64,000 bases of DNA from Haemonchus contortus (lineage: Eukaryota; Nematoda; Chromadorea; Rhabditida; Trichostrongylidae), in contig LS997562.1 of assembly GCA_000469685.2 (NCBI GenBank), positions 31,083,715 to 31,147,714 on the forward strand, given 5' to 3'. How positions within the stretch are numbered: position 1 is the stretch's first letter; every line of letters starts with the position of its first letter. Both the position numbers and the translations under genes were made by a program. Shown piece after piece: positions 47,137-60,793 of the stretch. The notes beneath the pieces are model-generated. The model ran no database searches, was not told the origin of the DNA, and saw nothing but the letters and a program-made list of their open reading frames with translations.

Positions 47137-50100
47137 AAATTTCAATTATTAACCCATTCCATCAGGGATTCCACTACAGTTATTTAGTCCATAAGTTAGA
47201 CCACCCCCAACTGTTTTTTGTTATTAAAGCTGGAGGTTAAGATTGGCTTCAAGAACTTTCAACAATTTGAACTGATGGAAAAGTTTCACGTCGTGCTCCA
47301 TTGCTAGCATTCCTCTGAAGTAGTAAGCATATTCACTTTTTCCTTAATCAGCTCTGTCCGCACCAGAGTCAACGAAGAAGGGATTTATCTAAGAAAGAGA
47401 GTAAATGAAGCATGAGGAAATGAACTCGCTAAATGAACCGATTTGATCATTACTGTTATCGCCCGTAGGACTTTGACCGGCGTATTTCCATGGCAATAGT
47501 TTGAATTTAGCGGACCGTTGGCTTGGAATTAATCGGTCTTCGTATCCGAGAAAGCGCTTTAAATTTCGTCAACAGAGCTTAAACGCAGATTTCAAGACCC
47601 AAAAGTTCATGCGAAAGTTGGCTGAAGCTTAGTTGATCGATAACGGTTTGAACGCAGACGGTAGATTCAGCTTTGCCATTGTCAATATAGCAAGTGGACT
47701 GTGAATGAAAATCCACAGCAACCCAGGTTTTCCAAGTCAAATCAGTGGCAAAGGGTCGAATGTGTAGCCAAAAAAAACTTTAAGGGATCACTAATATGCT
47801 CCGACACTATTCGGTTGACCTTCGCTTACCTTCCAACGGAGCCCTACTGCTTAGAATCTGAAAAAAAATTTCTAAAATCACTCCTGTTTGGACAATTCCA
47901 ACGTCTTTCAAGGGCACGGAACCCTTTCATAGCTACTGAATGCGGATTTAAGCTTAAGATGAATCACCTTCCCGTCAAGCCAACGGCTCTTCAATGATGA
48001 GGTCTTCAATTTTCCGCATCATACGGACGCAAAGATGAGGGGCTTCAGATTTCCCTCAGGGTGTAAGGACTTGTCGCATTGAGAAATTGCTTTGGCGACT
48101 CATCACAAAACTCTGCTTAAATGGTGATCTTTGTATAAAATCTAGAGACAGGGCTTATTCAAGCGGAGTTCCTAAGCTTGCATCTCACGCAGTCCAACCC
48201 AGCTTTCAACCCCAGACGGTCCAACCTTCTACTAACTTGGTCGAGAGGGTGAAAATCCTCGGCCCTTGGCGTTGATAAACATCAAAGGGTAAGAATAAAG
48301 TTTTTGGCGTCTATCAATCTCGTCTGAGGGATGCGCCCCGCACTCGACATCCATTCAGAATCGTAGTGGCGTAATGAGTGAGTATGTGGCCCATACAATG
48401 GCTTGTGGCCAGCCGATGTACAAGTCGGCGCTTCGTTCCTCCCAGACGAGTCTGGTACCAATCCACCGACCCCGTAGGAATGGAAGGCTTGGTTGGCCTA
48501 GGCGGACATCGATCCGGGATTTGAACCCCTGACCGTGTGTGTGATATAGTGCGCCACTTGCCACTACACCACCACCACCCGAGAAACATCAGAAACTTGA
48601 AAAAGCGCTTCAGGATCAAAGCACTCGAGGAGAATTGTCTAGTTCAGAGATACTTCACTCATGAATCTCTATCTATTAGATCTTCTAGAATAAGTTGAAA
48701 TGACATATTCAACTTTGAATGACAGCTCAATGGTGGATATGAAATATGATGCTCTTCTAGAGGGTATAGGATTGGCATTGGTATTGGCTGGCAGAAATTT
48801 TCCGCGAAAACTTTGTTTTCCTCGAAACCTTCTCGGAAGTGTTCGCTGTAATGGTTGAACACTTCAAAAGAAATCTTTCCAAGTGGATTTCGTCGGAACG
48901 AATTAAAGAGAAAGCCTCAATGAATACATACAACAAAGTGCAAGCTGAGATGTTGCTGTTTTCTTCAAATTCCCCCTTTTCAATCTCTTGCGATATTAAA
49001 AAAACTTTTCCATTCAGCGCCCATCTGCCTACATCTCGAATCTCGAAGCTCTACGAGAATTGCTCAATTGTCATTCCACTTCCCAATTGGAAATGAAGGA
49101 AATGAGCTCTCTAACCAAGGAAAGGACAGATTGTGGCAATTTGCAGCATCACATGGTTTTTCCAAACAAAAAGTTCAGATTATTGCTCGGACAGACAAAT
49201 AGGACTGAGTGCAACCAATTAGGATCGCCCGGACCATCGACCGCAATGAATATGTAGGTATTTTTGCTCCCAGTTCAAACACCGTCCATTCCGCTTGTGA
49301 GATTACTTGAAGTAAACATCGTTTGAAGCCTTTATTGATGATTTGCAAAGGCGCTGAAGAATCGGCAGATGTTGATTTCTGAAAGGGCATCCCATGCAGA
49401 AAGGACTATAATATTCGGAAGAATGCTGGCCTAATAAGAATGGTGGCCCTCCCACGATGGAGATGAAGTTACATGGAGAACATAACTATGAAAGTGTGTG
49501 GGATGCAAACTACTGAAGGCGAGCCATTTCTACTGCAATGGAAAGTTGTTTCCTTCGACGTAACCAAGTGGACACGGAGACAACTTGAGATTCACATTAC
49601 CAACACAGCAGATTTGATTAGTGGATTCCATGATGGTACCAGACGAATAAACAAATCTGGAGAAGACTAAATTGACCGATCATTACGAGGAACATAGAGG
49701 AGTTTCTAGAAGAATCAGGTTCCAAAAGACAGATGGAATTAGGGATTCAAACCGAAAATCGGACGCATTGGATACGGTAAGAATCACAAAGATGACTGCT
49801 TCGAGCTGAAATCACTGTTGAGCTGGAGCAGGTGGTGGGTAGATTATAAGTATGTAGTAGTAGTAGAAGTATGGAGTACATGGAAGTTAAAGCGTATCTC
49901 CATGAACGGGCATTTCCGAATGCATCGACCAATTAGGCTTAGGCACCAAACACTCAACAAATACGTTAAACATTTATGAACTGGATTTTAGGGAAGGTTC
50001 AAAGATCGGATATCCGTAAAGGCGAGCTAACCCTCTTCTGCTCAAACACTAGAGAAGTTACAGTACAGCGGTTTTCAAACCTTCATCATTGAAGACAAAT

Positions 50101-52258
50101 CTGCTTCTTTTTTGTTGGGTCATTTCTATGCTTCCCATTTAATACCAAGGGCCATAACTATTGTCAGAAAAAAAGGAACCCAGGGGTCCGATGGTACTAA
50201 ATGAAGACAGTTTTCGATTCTACTCTGGTTCAGGGCTCTTTCAAGATTATCATGGTTATATTGCAGATGTTCCTTCTGCCAAAAAGAAGTCCCAAACATC
50301 AATGTCCGAATGACGACTGGGACGCTAAATTCGGAGTTCTCCAAGCTGCAGAAAGTGCAGATGTCTGCAACATTTCCGTACAGATTCTGTGGGAGAATTT
50401 CCTGTTGACAAGCGTAGGGTGATACGTCTCTTACCACTTTTAGCCCACATCGGCATTTCTGCTGCGACGCTTTCTCCGTCCCTGACAGCCTTCTTCGCCC
50501 AGAACATGGTTCAATGGCCGGAAGAAGTGGTTGCCCGGGTACTAGGCATTAAACTTGGTGCCCAATTCCAATGCTTCCATATCTTTGTACTTTGTTACTT
50601 CTACTGCAGAATGTTTCTTGTAAGCCCTGCAAGCGTGTGTTGGTGGGGTTACCGAGGCTTTTTACAGTAGGTCGTCATTTATGAACTACCTTTTCTGTTT
50701 ACCACAAAACTTGGCTATGATTGTTCCTAGTTTTCTTCCTGGATCGAAAACTCCAAACTTTACCTTGTGAGAGATAGACAGTACCATCTGGTACAGACAG
50801 ATGTATCGAACTGAGCCGCTGCCGATGTGGAAAGACGATCGAGTAAGGAGGGAAGATATGAATAAGTGAAAAAAACGAAGAGTCATGAATGAAAACATGA
50901 TAGCGAAATACTGTAAAAAGTGCCAATCCAGCTAAAGATGATGGTTTTGCCGCAAAATAGGAGGTGAGGCTCTGAACTACTGAACGCTGGCTACGAGACG
51001 CTTTTCATGAATACACTCAAAGAACCTTAAGATATGGAGTGGAAAGTATCGACTATATCAGAGAGTCGATGGAAGGGTGTCATAGAAAAGAAAACTACGG
51101 ATTTTCGATGACGCCGTGGAAGGCGCCTAAAGTGCAGAAAAAAAGACCACGCGCAGTAGAAGACTTCACAGAAACAATATCATGAAGATGAAAGGATTGG
51201 ATGAGAGCAGGGGGAAAAGGAAAAATCTAAGAAAGACGTTTATGATCCGGAGAATCTGCAAGGATCTCTTGGCATGAATCAACCATTTCAGTCTTTAAGA
51301 GGCTCATCTTAATCCAGATCTTCGGGTAGATTTGAAGGCATGGCTAACGATAATTTTGAGGTATCTATGGAATTTGTGGTGGTGATTAGTGCAAAGCAGC
51401 GACGGAAGCGTGAAAATGGAAGGATTCTAGGGACTATAAGGTTTCAGAAAGTAGTAGGAAAAAGGGTTCTGCGAGATTGAGTGTCTCTAATCGTCTGGAT
51501 GTCTCCCACATAAGCGTGCTATTCGTCAGCGTCCTGACGCTTCATTGTGAATGGTACAACCTTAACATGATACGGCCACTTTTGGGCGTTTACGTCGTTC
51601 AAGCCAATTTTGGAGCCCTTACAACTCCTTACCAAGGTTGCTTTTCGGCCCAAGAACGTCACGCGCGCTATCTTTGGTAGTCACAGGTTTATCTCAAAAA
51701 GGAAGATCAGAAATCATCTTCATCGTGGATTGTGCTTTCAGAAAGGTAATGTTTTCAGAAGTACTCACTTTCCAACAAAATCGCTGTGAGATCTGGATCA
51801 TGTTCAGCCACTATACTCCTCACAAGCGCTTCCCGCATTGATCAACGAATAGTAGATTGATGATAGGATCCAACAGGGAAAGGTCCTAATACGAAACCAA
51901 AGGTGGTTCCAGCGTGCTTGAAGAAGCCGTTAGCTGGTCATCTTTAAAAATTTTGAATAGTTCAGAAATCGAAGTATTGTCACAAGCTCCATTAAATAAT
52001 CCACTCTGTATTTGCTTATTAAGTATAGTTCCATATACAAAATATGGTAAAGGTGGAGTAATTTCACCCACTGGCTCAGCATCCCAACACGGGAGTGGTC
52101 GGGGTCGAAACTTTACCCACTTGTCCCATGAAAAACGTTACTTTTTTTGTTATGAACTCTATACTTTGAATAAAGCAATAAAATCGCAACAGTACTGCTG
52201 TGAAACTTGAAGAAACACACAGGAAAGAACAAAAAGCTCGAGAAGGAGGGATGAATGA
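47137..52258. other. Gene-poor region
   Basis: Apart from one SINE (48285-48582) I see only short frames without domain or splice support, including a 103-codon minus-strand frame at 50126-50437. Confidence 0.4.
48285..48582 (-). repeat. tRNA-derived SINE, family A
   Basis: On the minus strand GGTGTAGTGGCAAGTGGCGC (A-box-like) and GGTTCAAATCCCGG (B-box-like) precede the family body. The tail CGCCAAAAACTTTATTCTTA matches the 54.6 kb copy. Confidence 0.87.
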
Positions 52259-52474
52259 AGGAGCGAATATAGCTTTAGTGAGCTACTAGATGCTAAGATT
52301 GCACGTCAAGAAGCTGACCGAAAGTGGTTTCGTCGAGAGGGTGTTGCTGCCATTGTCACAGAGGAAAATTGTGATGAGAGTATTCATGAGGCTGGAGCTC
52401 TTTTGAAATCATCAAGCATTCTCCACCAGGAGATTAGAATGGATGGCAATGAAGCCTTTGATGAAGCAAATTGA
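52259..52474 (+). CDS. Orphan coding-like frame
   Basis: A 72-codon frame without its own ATG start, possibly entered through the acceptor at 52276 (ATAGCTTTAG). It reads KIARQEADRKWFRREGVAAI then VTEENCDESIHEAGALLKSS and ends in TGA. The charge pattern is typical of protein, but I recognise no family and see no neighbouring exons. Confidence 0.22.
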   Translation, partial: RSEYSFSELLDAKIARQEADRKWFRREGVAAIVTEENCDESIHEAGALLKSSSILHQEIRMDGNEAFDEAN

Positions 52475-54559
52475 GATTAATCGATCCCGCCCACTAAAGC
52501 GCAATGGGCAGAAAAAACATAAAATGTGGCTCAGATCGAATTGCTCCCCACGGATTCGTAGGCCTCATTAGAACAGATGTACATTTTTGATATGATCTTC
52601 ACGGCCGGAAACGATCCCGTAATCTCGTTGCCCGTAACGCAGCGCACTGTCTCTCGGACATCGCCAACACCTACCAGACAGACAAAGGGTCAAAAGAAAA
52701 CATTCGTCGACTGTGCGACCAGGCAATTGGCACGCAACCCGTTTGAGAGGACCACGCTATTGGGAAGGCGTTTTCAATTGGTTCTATCAAACAAGTTGTC
52801 ATGTATGTTCTCTCATTTTAGCGTGAAAATGTTAATCATTAGAAAATTCGCCCTTCACAAAGAATCACGACAAAACTGCTCTTTTCGAACTACTTGAAGG
52901 TCATTCGTGGAACTCAAAGATCGATTTAAAAACTTCTGTGTAAGACTGCAGACAGTCTCTTTGATGTTGCCATGGCACAGGCTCAGGGGATCAAATTTTC
53001 CAATCAACAAGGAGCCTCTGAACAATATGGTAATTAATAACTTTCATCGGGTATGGATTCGAGCACATCAATGCTTAATTTGGAAAGAAACGAATCTTGG
53101 TGTTATCAAGGAGAAAGGAAAGATCTGTCCAACAGATTTTTCGAAGTAAAATTGGTCATGAGCTGTAACAAGTATGCTAACTGAAAACGTCATATGACCG
53201 AGGTATATTAACAAAGGTCAAAACTACTGTTTCTTCCTCAAACTCCCATCTTGTTTCGAGGTTACGCCGTTTACATGCAATGCCCACGATTTTTTAGCAA
53301 GTATTAGAAGCATCCTTGTAGGGAGACCAAAGCGCCTTATATTTAAAAAACTTGTAAAGCAGTTAGAGCTTTGCGTACTGAGTAGTAGGAAAAGCCTTTA
53401 TTCATTTTCTGTCTGTTGTCCGGAAGTTCGCTATTTACTAAACAATGGGTGCTAACCAATGACGAACGTATTACCCACGTCGTTAGAACCCCATAGTTTC
53501 ATGGTGAGTTTGGAAATCTGTGACCACAGGAGGACCAGTGTTTACTATGAAAAACGGACAAGCTGCTGGTTCACAGGATGTTCAAAGGATTCTGAGCTGA
53601 TTGTCGTACTGCACAAGGAACTTTGCAAGGAACGAGCTAAAGTTTCCGAGACCGGAAGTTTGTGCCAAGCGCTGCGCTTGACCACAGATCCTCCCATTCA
53701 AGCTCCGATCCGAGTTTTGGCCAAATTTGAATGGACGTCATGCTTCACTATGATGGAATGTACCAACTCTTCACTAATAACAAATTCTGGGTGTCTCTAA
53801 ATGATGGATTCATTCTAATTCCCTAGCCCAGAGGGCATCAGAATTAATTGCTTGGTTTATTGGAAAGAGTGCAAAACATTTAAACCCTTATAAAGTTCAT
53901 CGAGAAAAACATTCCTTTTGATGGATGTCTGCATGCTGCGATGACGGCCGAGACGACTCGGGACCACAACATTGGCATACCAACTTCCCTAATTACCACT
54001 TGCTTTGTAAAAGTGTCACATCTAGTTTGGTCTCGTTCAAAGCATTGCTTCGAATGAGGCTAATTAAGTTTGTGAGGTACCCGTTCCTAAAAAAAACTTC
54101 CTCTTTAGAATGGATGCCAGTGATGTGATCGTCACGATTCACTGCGTCAAGATCACCGTTGCTGCATGCAGCCCACACTCTACTTCAAGTTGAAAAGGGG
54201 TTCATCTTTAATTTATCAGCCTGAATAGCGACTACGTTTGGACTCATAAGAACCTTAGACCTGAGGCTTGCACATGTATCGTACTATCTTCAAATAAGAC
54301 TGTTTAACGGCTGAATAGTCAAGTGTTTCTACAAACTCCATCGTCTCTTGACTGTAGGCTTGACTCCAACAATATCTTACTCCTATCAAGTAGATAAATA
54401 TTACCGATGTCGAGCCCAGCTAACCTACCTGAGTTTGCGGTGTCATAAAGCCGAAAACCGGTATGTTTGAAACGCTAAATCGTGAACAATCGGTTCTACA
54501 GGCCTTTGCTCAGAGCCCGTCACTGCATACACCTCCACTACGCCAAAAATGGGATTAAA

Positions 54560-54854
54560 AAGGGTAGAAGATAAAGTTTCTGGCGTTAATCAATCCCGTA
54601 TGAGGGATGCGCCCCCGCACTTCCATTCAGAATCGTAGTGGCGTAATGAGTGCGTATGTGGTCTACATGTACAATGACTTGCGGTGGCCAGACGATGTAC
54701 AAGTCAGTGCTTTTATCCTCTCAGACGAGTCTGGTACCAAATCACCGACCCCGAAGGGATGGAAGGTTCGGTTAGCCTGAGCGGGCATCGATCCGGGATT
54801 CGAACCCCTGACCGTGGAGATAATGCATCATTTGCCACTACACCACCCCCGCCG
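54560..54854 (-). repeat. tRNA-derived SINE, family A
   Basis: The B-box GGTTCGAATCCCGG is intact on the minus strand. The head GGTGGTGTAGTGGCAAATGA is mostly kept, and the body and tail match the other copies. Confidence 0.87.
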
Positions 54855-55430
54855 AAAAAATGGAATTACGATGGGAAAAATACCGTTGGCCCCACCGTTT
54901 CCAGAATTCTGTGGAATCTTCTGTAACCAAACAGATCACTTTTTTCTCTCAAAAAAGTCATCATTGCCAACTGGTAAGTAAACTCATAATGACATTATTA
55001 TACCAGAAAGGGCATCAAAGTCACCAGTACCAAAAAATGCCATGACTTCATTTTAAACTAAACACCCAGGAGCTTCTTCACACTCTGTGTGTGAACTGCA
55101 ACTGAATGTGAACTGACAAGGCCAACATTCAAGTAGTCATTGCCCTTCAAATTACCAGATCTTCGACAAGCATACTCTTAACTATTCAAGATGGATGGCC
55201 CATCCCTCTCGGTGTTTCATCCTTTTGTTCAAGCGCGTGATGAGCGCAGTACAAATGCATTGACTCCATTAATTCTTTGTTGCCCTACTAACTAGACCTT
55301 CGAGGGCGTAAGGGGCTCCTAAATGCAGTGCCAAGAAATAGTGGCTACGGGAATTGGAAAAATATCCGTTATGGACAAATCAGGCTCAAATAGGTGAACA
55401 GAAGTGATCGCTAACTTATGGGCCAACACA

Positions 55431-55493
55431 GGTGAGTGGAAAACGGAAAAAGGAATCTCCCTGGGATACCCCCTTTTCCGTTTCCCATACACC
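55431..55493 (+). other. 63-nt hairpin, possible microRNA precursor or mini-MITE
   Basis: The arm GGTGAGTGGAAAACGGAAAA pairs with TTTTCCGTTTCCCATACACC across a loop of about 17 nt. About 20 of 23 positions pair, counting one G-U. There is no second copy in the window. The fold is of microRNA-precursor size, but there is no expression evidence. Confidence 0.3.
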
Positions 55494-55499
55494 TTTGGT

Positions 55500-58400
55500 G
55501 GTTCATAAGAAATAATTTTAAGTGCTCTTGAGCACCACCTGTCGTTATCAACGACAACTACAGGTAATGATTTGCTGCAAGACTATTAGTTTCGCTTACT
55601 GGAAGCGTATAAGGACTTATTAAACATTTATGGTTGCAAATATGGTCATTTAGCATGCCCCTTACAGATGAAAAAGTATATATTGCCAATAAATATCAGA
55701 AGAGAGGGAGAAAGTGCAATGTGGAATACCACCTTTGCTGGGTTTCGAAAAGTGATTTGCCTTTTGTTTACAACGTCAAAAACGAATCTTATCAACACAT
55801 ACAGCACAGAAGTAAAGTGAATAGCAGCAGTAGAATGCCCTCAGAAGACTCAATAATTAAAAGCGGCGTTTTCTCGCACATCGAAGCGATTGAACACGCG
55901 ATGCGGCTCATTTACTGGAATGTAGTCGACTTTGTTTCAGTTGGTGAAATTAGTGTTGGACGAAGAGGGAAGAGGTCCCGAGAGGGAGAGGGACGATGAG
56001 AATGGATGAGCTTCAAAAGTTTGCAAACGATTGACGATTGCAAAACTGGAAATAGGAAGGGGAGGACGAGATAGAGAGAGAGAGCTGAAGAAGGAAATCG
56101 TTCCAGAGCTCGGAGCCGGCCGATGGCCACTAGGGTGGTCTCCAATCTGCTGCTCTTGTTTACTGTGACCCTGACATTCTTCCCCACATCCTGATTGAGA
56201 TCGCCCTCAAACTGAGTCGCTCAAAGACTTGAAGGGTAAGTAGAAAACAATGAATGAGGCTGCTATTATCGCTCATTACGACTCTCTAGACCGAGAAAAC
56301 GAGAAAAGATAGCAATAAAAGAAAAGGGAAGATTGGTAGAAGAGAAAATTCTGAGAAACTCTCCAGCGTGTGGGAGACTGTATAAGTGAAGACTCGACGT
56401 GGGAGATTGATGAACTTATAATGAAGATTCACGTTGAGAAATGTGGGAATTCAGATGCTGATTGCAGAGTTAGACATCGGCGCAGCAGCGGCTAGAGAGT
56501 GGAGCCCGAGAAGGTTTGCAACTGGGAGAACGTGTCGTCAAGGTTCTGCCTACACACGAGCTCATTCGACCCTTCGTCAACGGTACTGCTCTTTCTACAC
56601 CTGCACTTCCAAGCCCTTAAACTGCACTTATTTTGATTTTGAAATTCAAACTGCATCAGGCAACGAATGGCTTACAGTATGGTAGCAGAAATCCTACCAG
56701 GACTGATTGGACTGACTGTAGAGGCCGCAGTAGAGCAGATTCTATAAACTATGTTGGGCAAGTCGTTTTTGTAGTTACTCAGAAAGTAATATTCCATCAA
56801 TGATCTGATGTTAGTACATCCAGTCAAGAAAAGGATCATTCAGCTGCACGAGGTACCACATTGCATTTCTGCAAACCGGAAGCGTCCGCAACCATCAAGT
56901 CTTCCATTTCTAAGCTAGAGGCCTCGCATGAGAAAAATGCGTGTTCTCAGGTCACAATTCGACTGAGTGGCAATTGTGGCCCATGAAGACAATGAAAAGA
57001 GTAAAAACACGAAGAAGTACTGGTTCCAGTGAATAGTTCAAAAGAAAATCCTTTTAAGGCATTCAAATTTTCCGGAAGTAATTTTGAGAGTAGTCCGCTT
57101 CGAACATGCACAACAGCCTCTAGGAACGAAGAAATTTTTTGTAGACTACTCCCACGAGCCATTGAGAATTCTCCAAGTATCACACATTCCATTCGACTGT
57201 TGCCTCCACTTCCGACCTCTCCTAGGTTCGGGCTTTTTTCCCTGAGGAAAAATGAAAGCACAAATGCTCTGTAGTGAGAAGTTCAGATATGAAGGTAAGG
57301 TACCGAGTTTCGTGCCGTTCTTTTGTCATTGACACCACATTTGTGTAGGAGGTCAAAAACATCCTCTAAAACATCAAGGGCAGCGGATTCAAGAACTTAT
57401 ATGTAGATAACAAATAGTTAAGTGAGCATCGATCCTGTTCGTTAGAGATGTAAATGAAGAAGAATCTGTCGAAGGGTGTCCCTGTTTCTGGAGACACCAC
57501 AAGGTACCTGATCTGGTGTCCACACTCTGGCATTCTGGAATAGAGTTGCAGCACCCCTAATGAACCGCAGTAAACCCGACAAACTGGCAGCTCAGCTACC
57601 ATGAGGTGTATACGCTGCACCCGCCGGGACGGAACAACGTTCAGAGGCGGCCTGGGTGACGATTTGGTTATTGAGCCCAGTAACACCACGTTTCGTCACT
57701 TTTCTCTTCTTTCCTGATCGGCTCCATTACTACCGAAGCGTGCCCCCAACAGCACAACGCATTTATCGTACCCTGGGCTTTTAAATGAACGTGGGAACGA
57801 ACTGCAGTAAAGAAATCTACGTGTGAACCAGCAGAATCAAACCAGCGGAATCAAAGTGCGATAGTTTCGTTCTGGTTAATTTCTCGAGCGATTAGATGAG
57901 GCCTTGCCAGTAGTACAAGCTTTCACATAACGACTCACCAGTTAATATGCCATGACGGTAGACCTTCGGAAGATCATTCGTGAAGTGTTGACAACCACGG
58001 GGGAACTCAAGTATTCAGCAAGAGTGTTTGCGAGAAGACTTTCAGAAAAGGAGATCGGAAGCTACTATGGCGCCTCTTCTTTCGATTAAGCAACAATTTT
58101 TTGGCGTACCTTATTGTTTTCCTATCTGTATGTTTTCTCTTATTTTTTTTCTACTGATTTTTATGGAACTGTGTGGAAAGGACTTTGACGAAGGGAATCA
58201 TATGGCTGTATATCTCTACATACTCGAAGGAAAGAACTGTATAGATTCGATTTGGAAGAAATGTTGTCGACCAGCCGAACTGTGCCTTTAAATGCTGGAA
58301 GTGTTTGGCGGCTTCATTCCTTCCATTTCTGGGGTTCATTCTGGTACTTGATTTCCCGCTATGGTAGTTTTTATAAACCCGAGCAGGTGGATCGCTCTGG

Positions 58401-59214
58401 AGCCGCTCTCATAGTGAAATACAGTTGTTCTCAATATGGCGTGAGTACAGACTGCAGCTAACAATTACAGTGAGAAACTCTGCAGTTACTGTAAGTAGTA
58501 CGGTCGAACCAAACCTGAGTATGAGTTTTATCTTATGCTTTTTTCGTCCAATAAGCTCGCTATCACAATAGCTATATTGGCTGCAAAGAATCACCACGTT
58601 AAGAACTAACTTTAAAAAACACCTCATTCTGAAGGTATCAATTCAACAGGGGCTTCTATGCTTTTGATCAATGAGCAACGTGTTGGCGCAACTTTTCAGC
58701 GGCTGGCGGATGATGAAGCTGCCTTTGTAACCGGTTTTTAGAACCCATTTAAATTGACTGTTAATGATGTCGCTCAAAATTTGATTTGCTAGATTCACAT
58801 TCCTTTTGTTTTCCTTCAAATTACCATTCTGGTTCCAAATCACAGACTGAACAAGAAAGGACGGAGAACCACGTGTAGATTATTAGCCGCAATGATTTGG
58901 CACTAAATGTCGTATGGAGCGGAAGCGGAAAAGCCACTTCCGGTGATATAAAAGCTGCAAAGACTCGGGGCAGCTATGAAAATCGATTTAATAGCCAGAT
59001 ACGTGAATTCAGGGTAGCATATTCCTAGAAATAATGTGCAGGTGGAAGGAAGTCAGTCAGCCTCACTCGTCTCACCGAAAAGAGTGCAACCGGATTTGTC
59101 TGAAAATCGTTGACTACCATGTGTAGATCTAGTCCAGGGGAGTTCATGGGAGTGAACTAGCTTCGGCTCCCATTAAAAGCAAAGTTCGCGATAATTTTGG
59201 GCAACCCCGATTAT
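55500..59214. other. No gene recognised
   Basis: Frames of 80-120 codons at 55634-55999, 56947-57274, 57366-57689 and 58028-58291 lack domains and mutually overlap on both strands. A purine-rich GAGAGA stretch occurs near 56070. Nothing else definable. Confidence 0.4.
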
Positions 59215-59842
59215 GGCTAAAGTTGAAAATGGAAACCAGTGCGATGGAGGCGAAGGAACTACGTGGATCGGTGTTTCCGATGTGAACAAAGGTTTAGAAA
59301 ATCGTTAGAAAGGTGGCTGGACGAGAATGAGACCGGAAGAATGAAGAAGAGTGGGGCGTTTTCACGAGCTACGCACAGTGCGTCATTGCGTACGTGTGGG
59401 TTCTGGTCAAATATGTATCTGGCTACGGTAAGCAAAAATTCAATCGCCCATATGCATGAGTAAACAAAAAAACCTAGTTACAGCAAAAACAGCTTACCTT
59501 TCTCAACCTCTTGGGAGGAAGTTCAAAAAAAGGATCGCGGCAGCAAAAAGAATAACAGAGGGAAAAAGAATGGGAGAAAAACATCGCCTCATCACTCGGC
59601 GATTAGCTGATGTGTGTGGGTCCTAGAACGAATATGCGCATTCTTTATTGCCATGACACTCGTCTGACGTGACATCGATCGAGAGGCGGGAAAGCGACTC
59701 AAGACAGCAACAGGACTTCCACTATCTATGACCTTAGAGATTTTGGTAGCGAGAGGGACCCTTGTACCACCCAGGGGGGCCACTGAGTATTCCTAAGGGA
59801 AGAAGTCGATAACCATTTTCATCGTGAACTGTGCCTTCAAAG
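59215..59842 (+). repeat. 0.6 kb dispersed repeat, outgroup copy
   Basis: This third copy of the repeat is present in both palindrome arms. It is more diverged from them than they are from each other, so it serves as an outgroup for the arm comparison. Confidence 0.75.
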
Positions 59843-60793
59843 TACGATACTGCTACTACGGCAACTCCAAAGCCACCAATAGTAAGTCACCTTTCCCATC
59901 TTTACTGCTATAAGGTTTCTCAGTTACCTGAAAAAGGGATAAACTACCGAGACGTGTGGTGATCACCGGTACCTGCAGACGGTCTATAAACCATTAATAT
60001 GCACAGTTTCCGACGCTTCTGGTTTATGGACAAAAGTCACATAACATAGAATACGAGCGAAGTCACAAAAGGTGGGGAAATTTGAGAAGTGGTGGGATTC
60101 TAGGGATATGGAACTGCAGCATGCCCTTTTTTACATAACTTTTAGTAGCTTCTATTCAATTTTTCCACTTTTCCGCAGGAGTTAGGTCGGAAAAATATTC
60201 TGGTTGCAACTGTAACAACCACAACTTTGGGCCACATTCTCCTGCTGTTACAATGAAGATATTTGAAATTCGAGGTGCTCCACATCTACTATACAGCAAA
60301 ATCCGCGCTTCAGATTTCAGGGAGCTCTGGGAAGAATACCATCTTGTCATGTTTTTCTATTTAGAAGCGTTCATCAGTAAACAATCTAAACAAGAACGTA
60401 AAGCACAAGGAAAGAGTGTTCAGCAAGATTAGGGTTGCGAAACCTGAGACAACAATTGGAAAAAGAGGCCAACAGGTAAACTTGCTTCCATGAATATCTG
60501 AATGTTCGAAAAGGAAACTTTGATGAGATGTAGGGCTTGGAAGCGGACCAGTATATTGCACATTTTGGCGCCTGTACTGGGCTAATGTTGTTCCCAAGGA
60601 CAACAGATGTGTCCCTCTCTTTTGGATGCCAGGCCTGATTGTCATGTTTTAAAAAGCGCACTTTGAGGCAAATTGAATTGCGAAGACAGGACGGATGGTT
60701 ATGCACTGACTACCATATATTTGGCTGACAAGCGATACCTTCGGACTTTACTTTCTTACTCTTCTACAAATTTTATTAACATTTGGAAGCCTA

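Noticed and set aside
57366..57689. 107-codon minus-strand frame with protein-like composition
   Set aside because: No signal peptide, domain or splice partners; overlapping frames of similar quality exist nearby.
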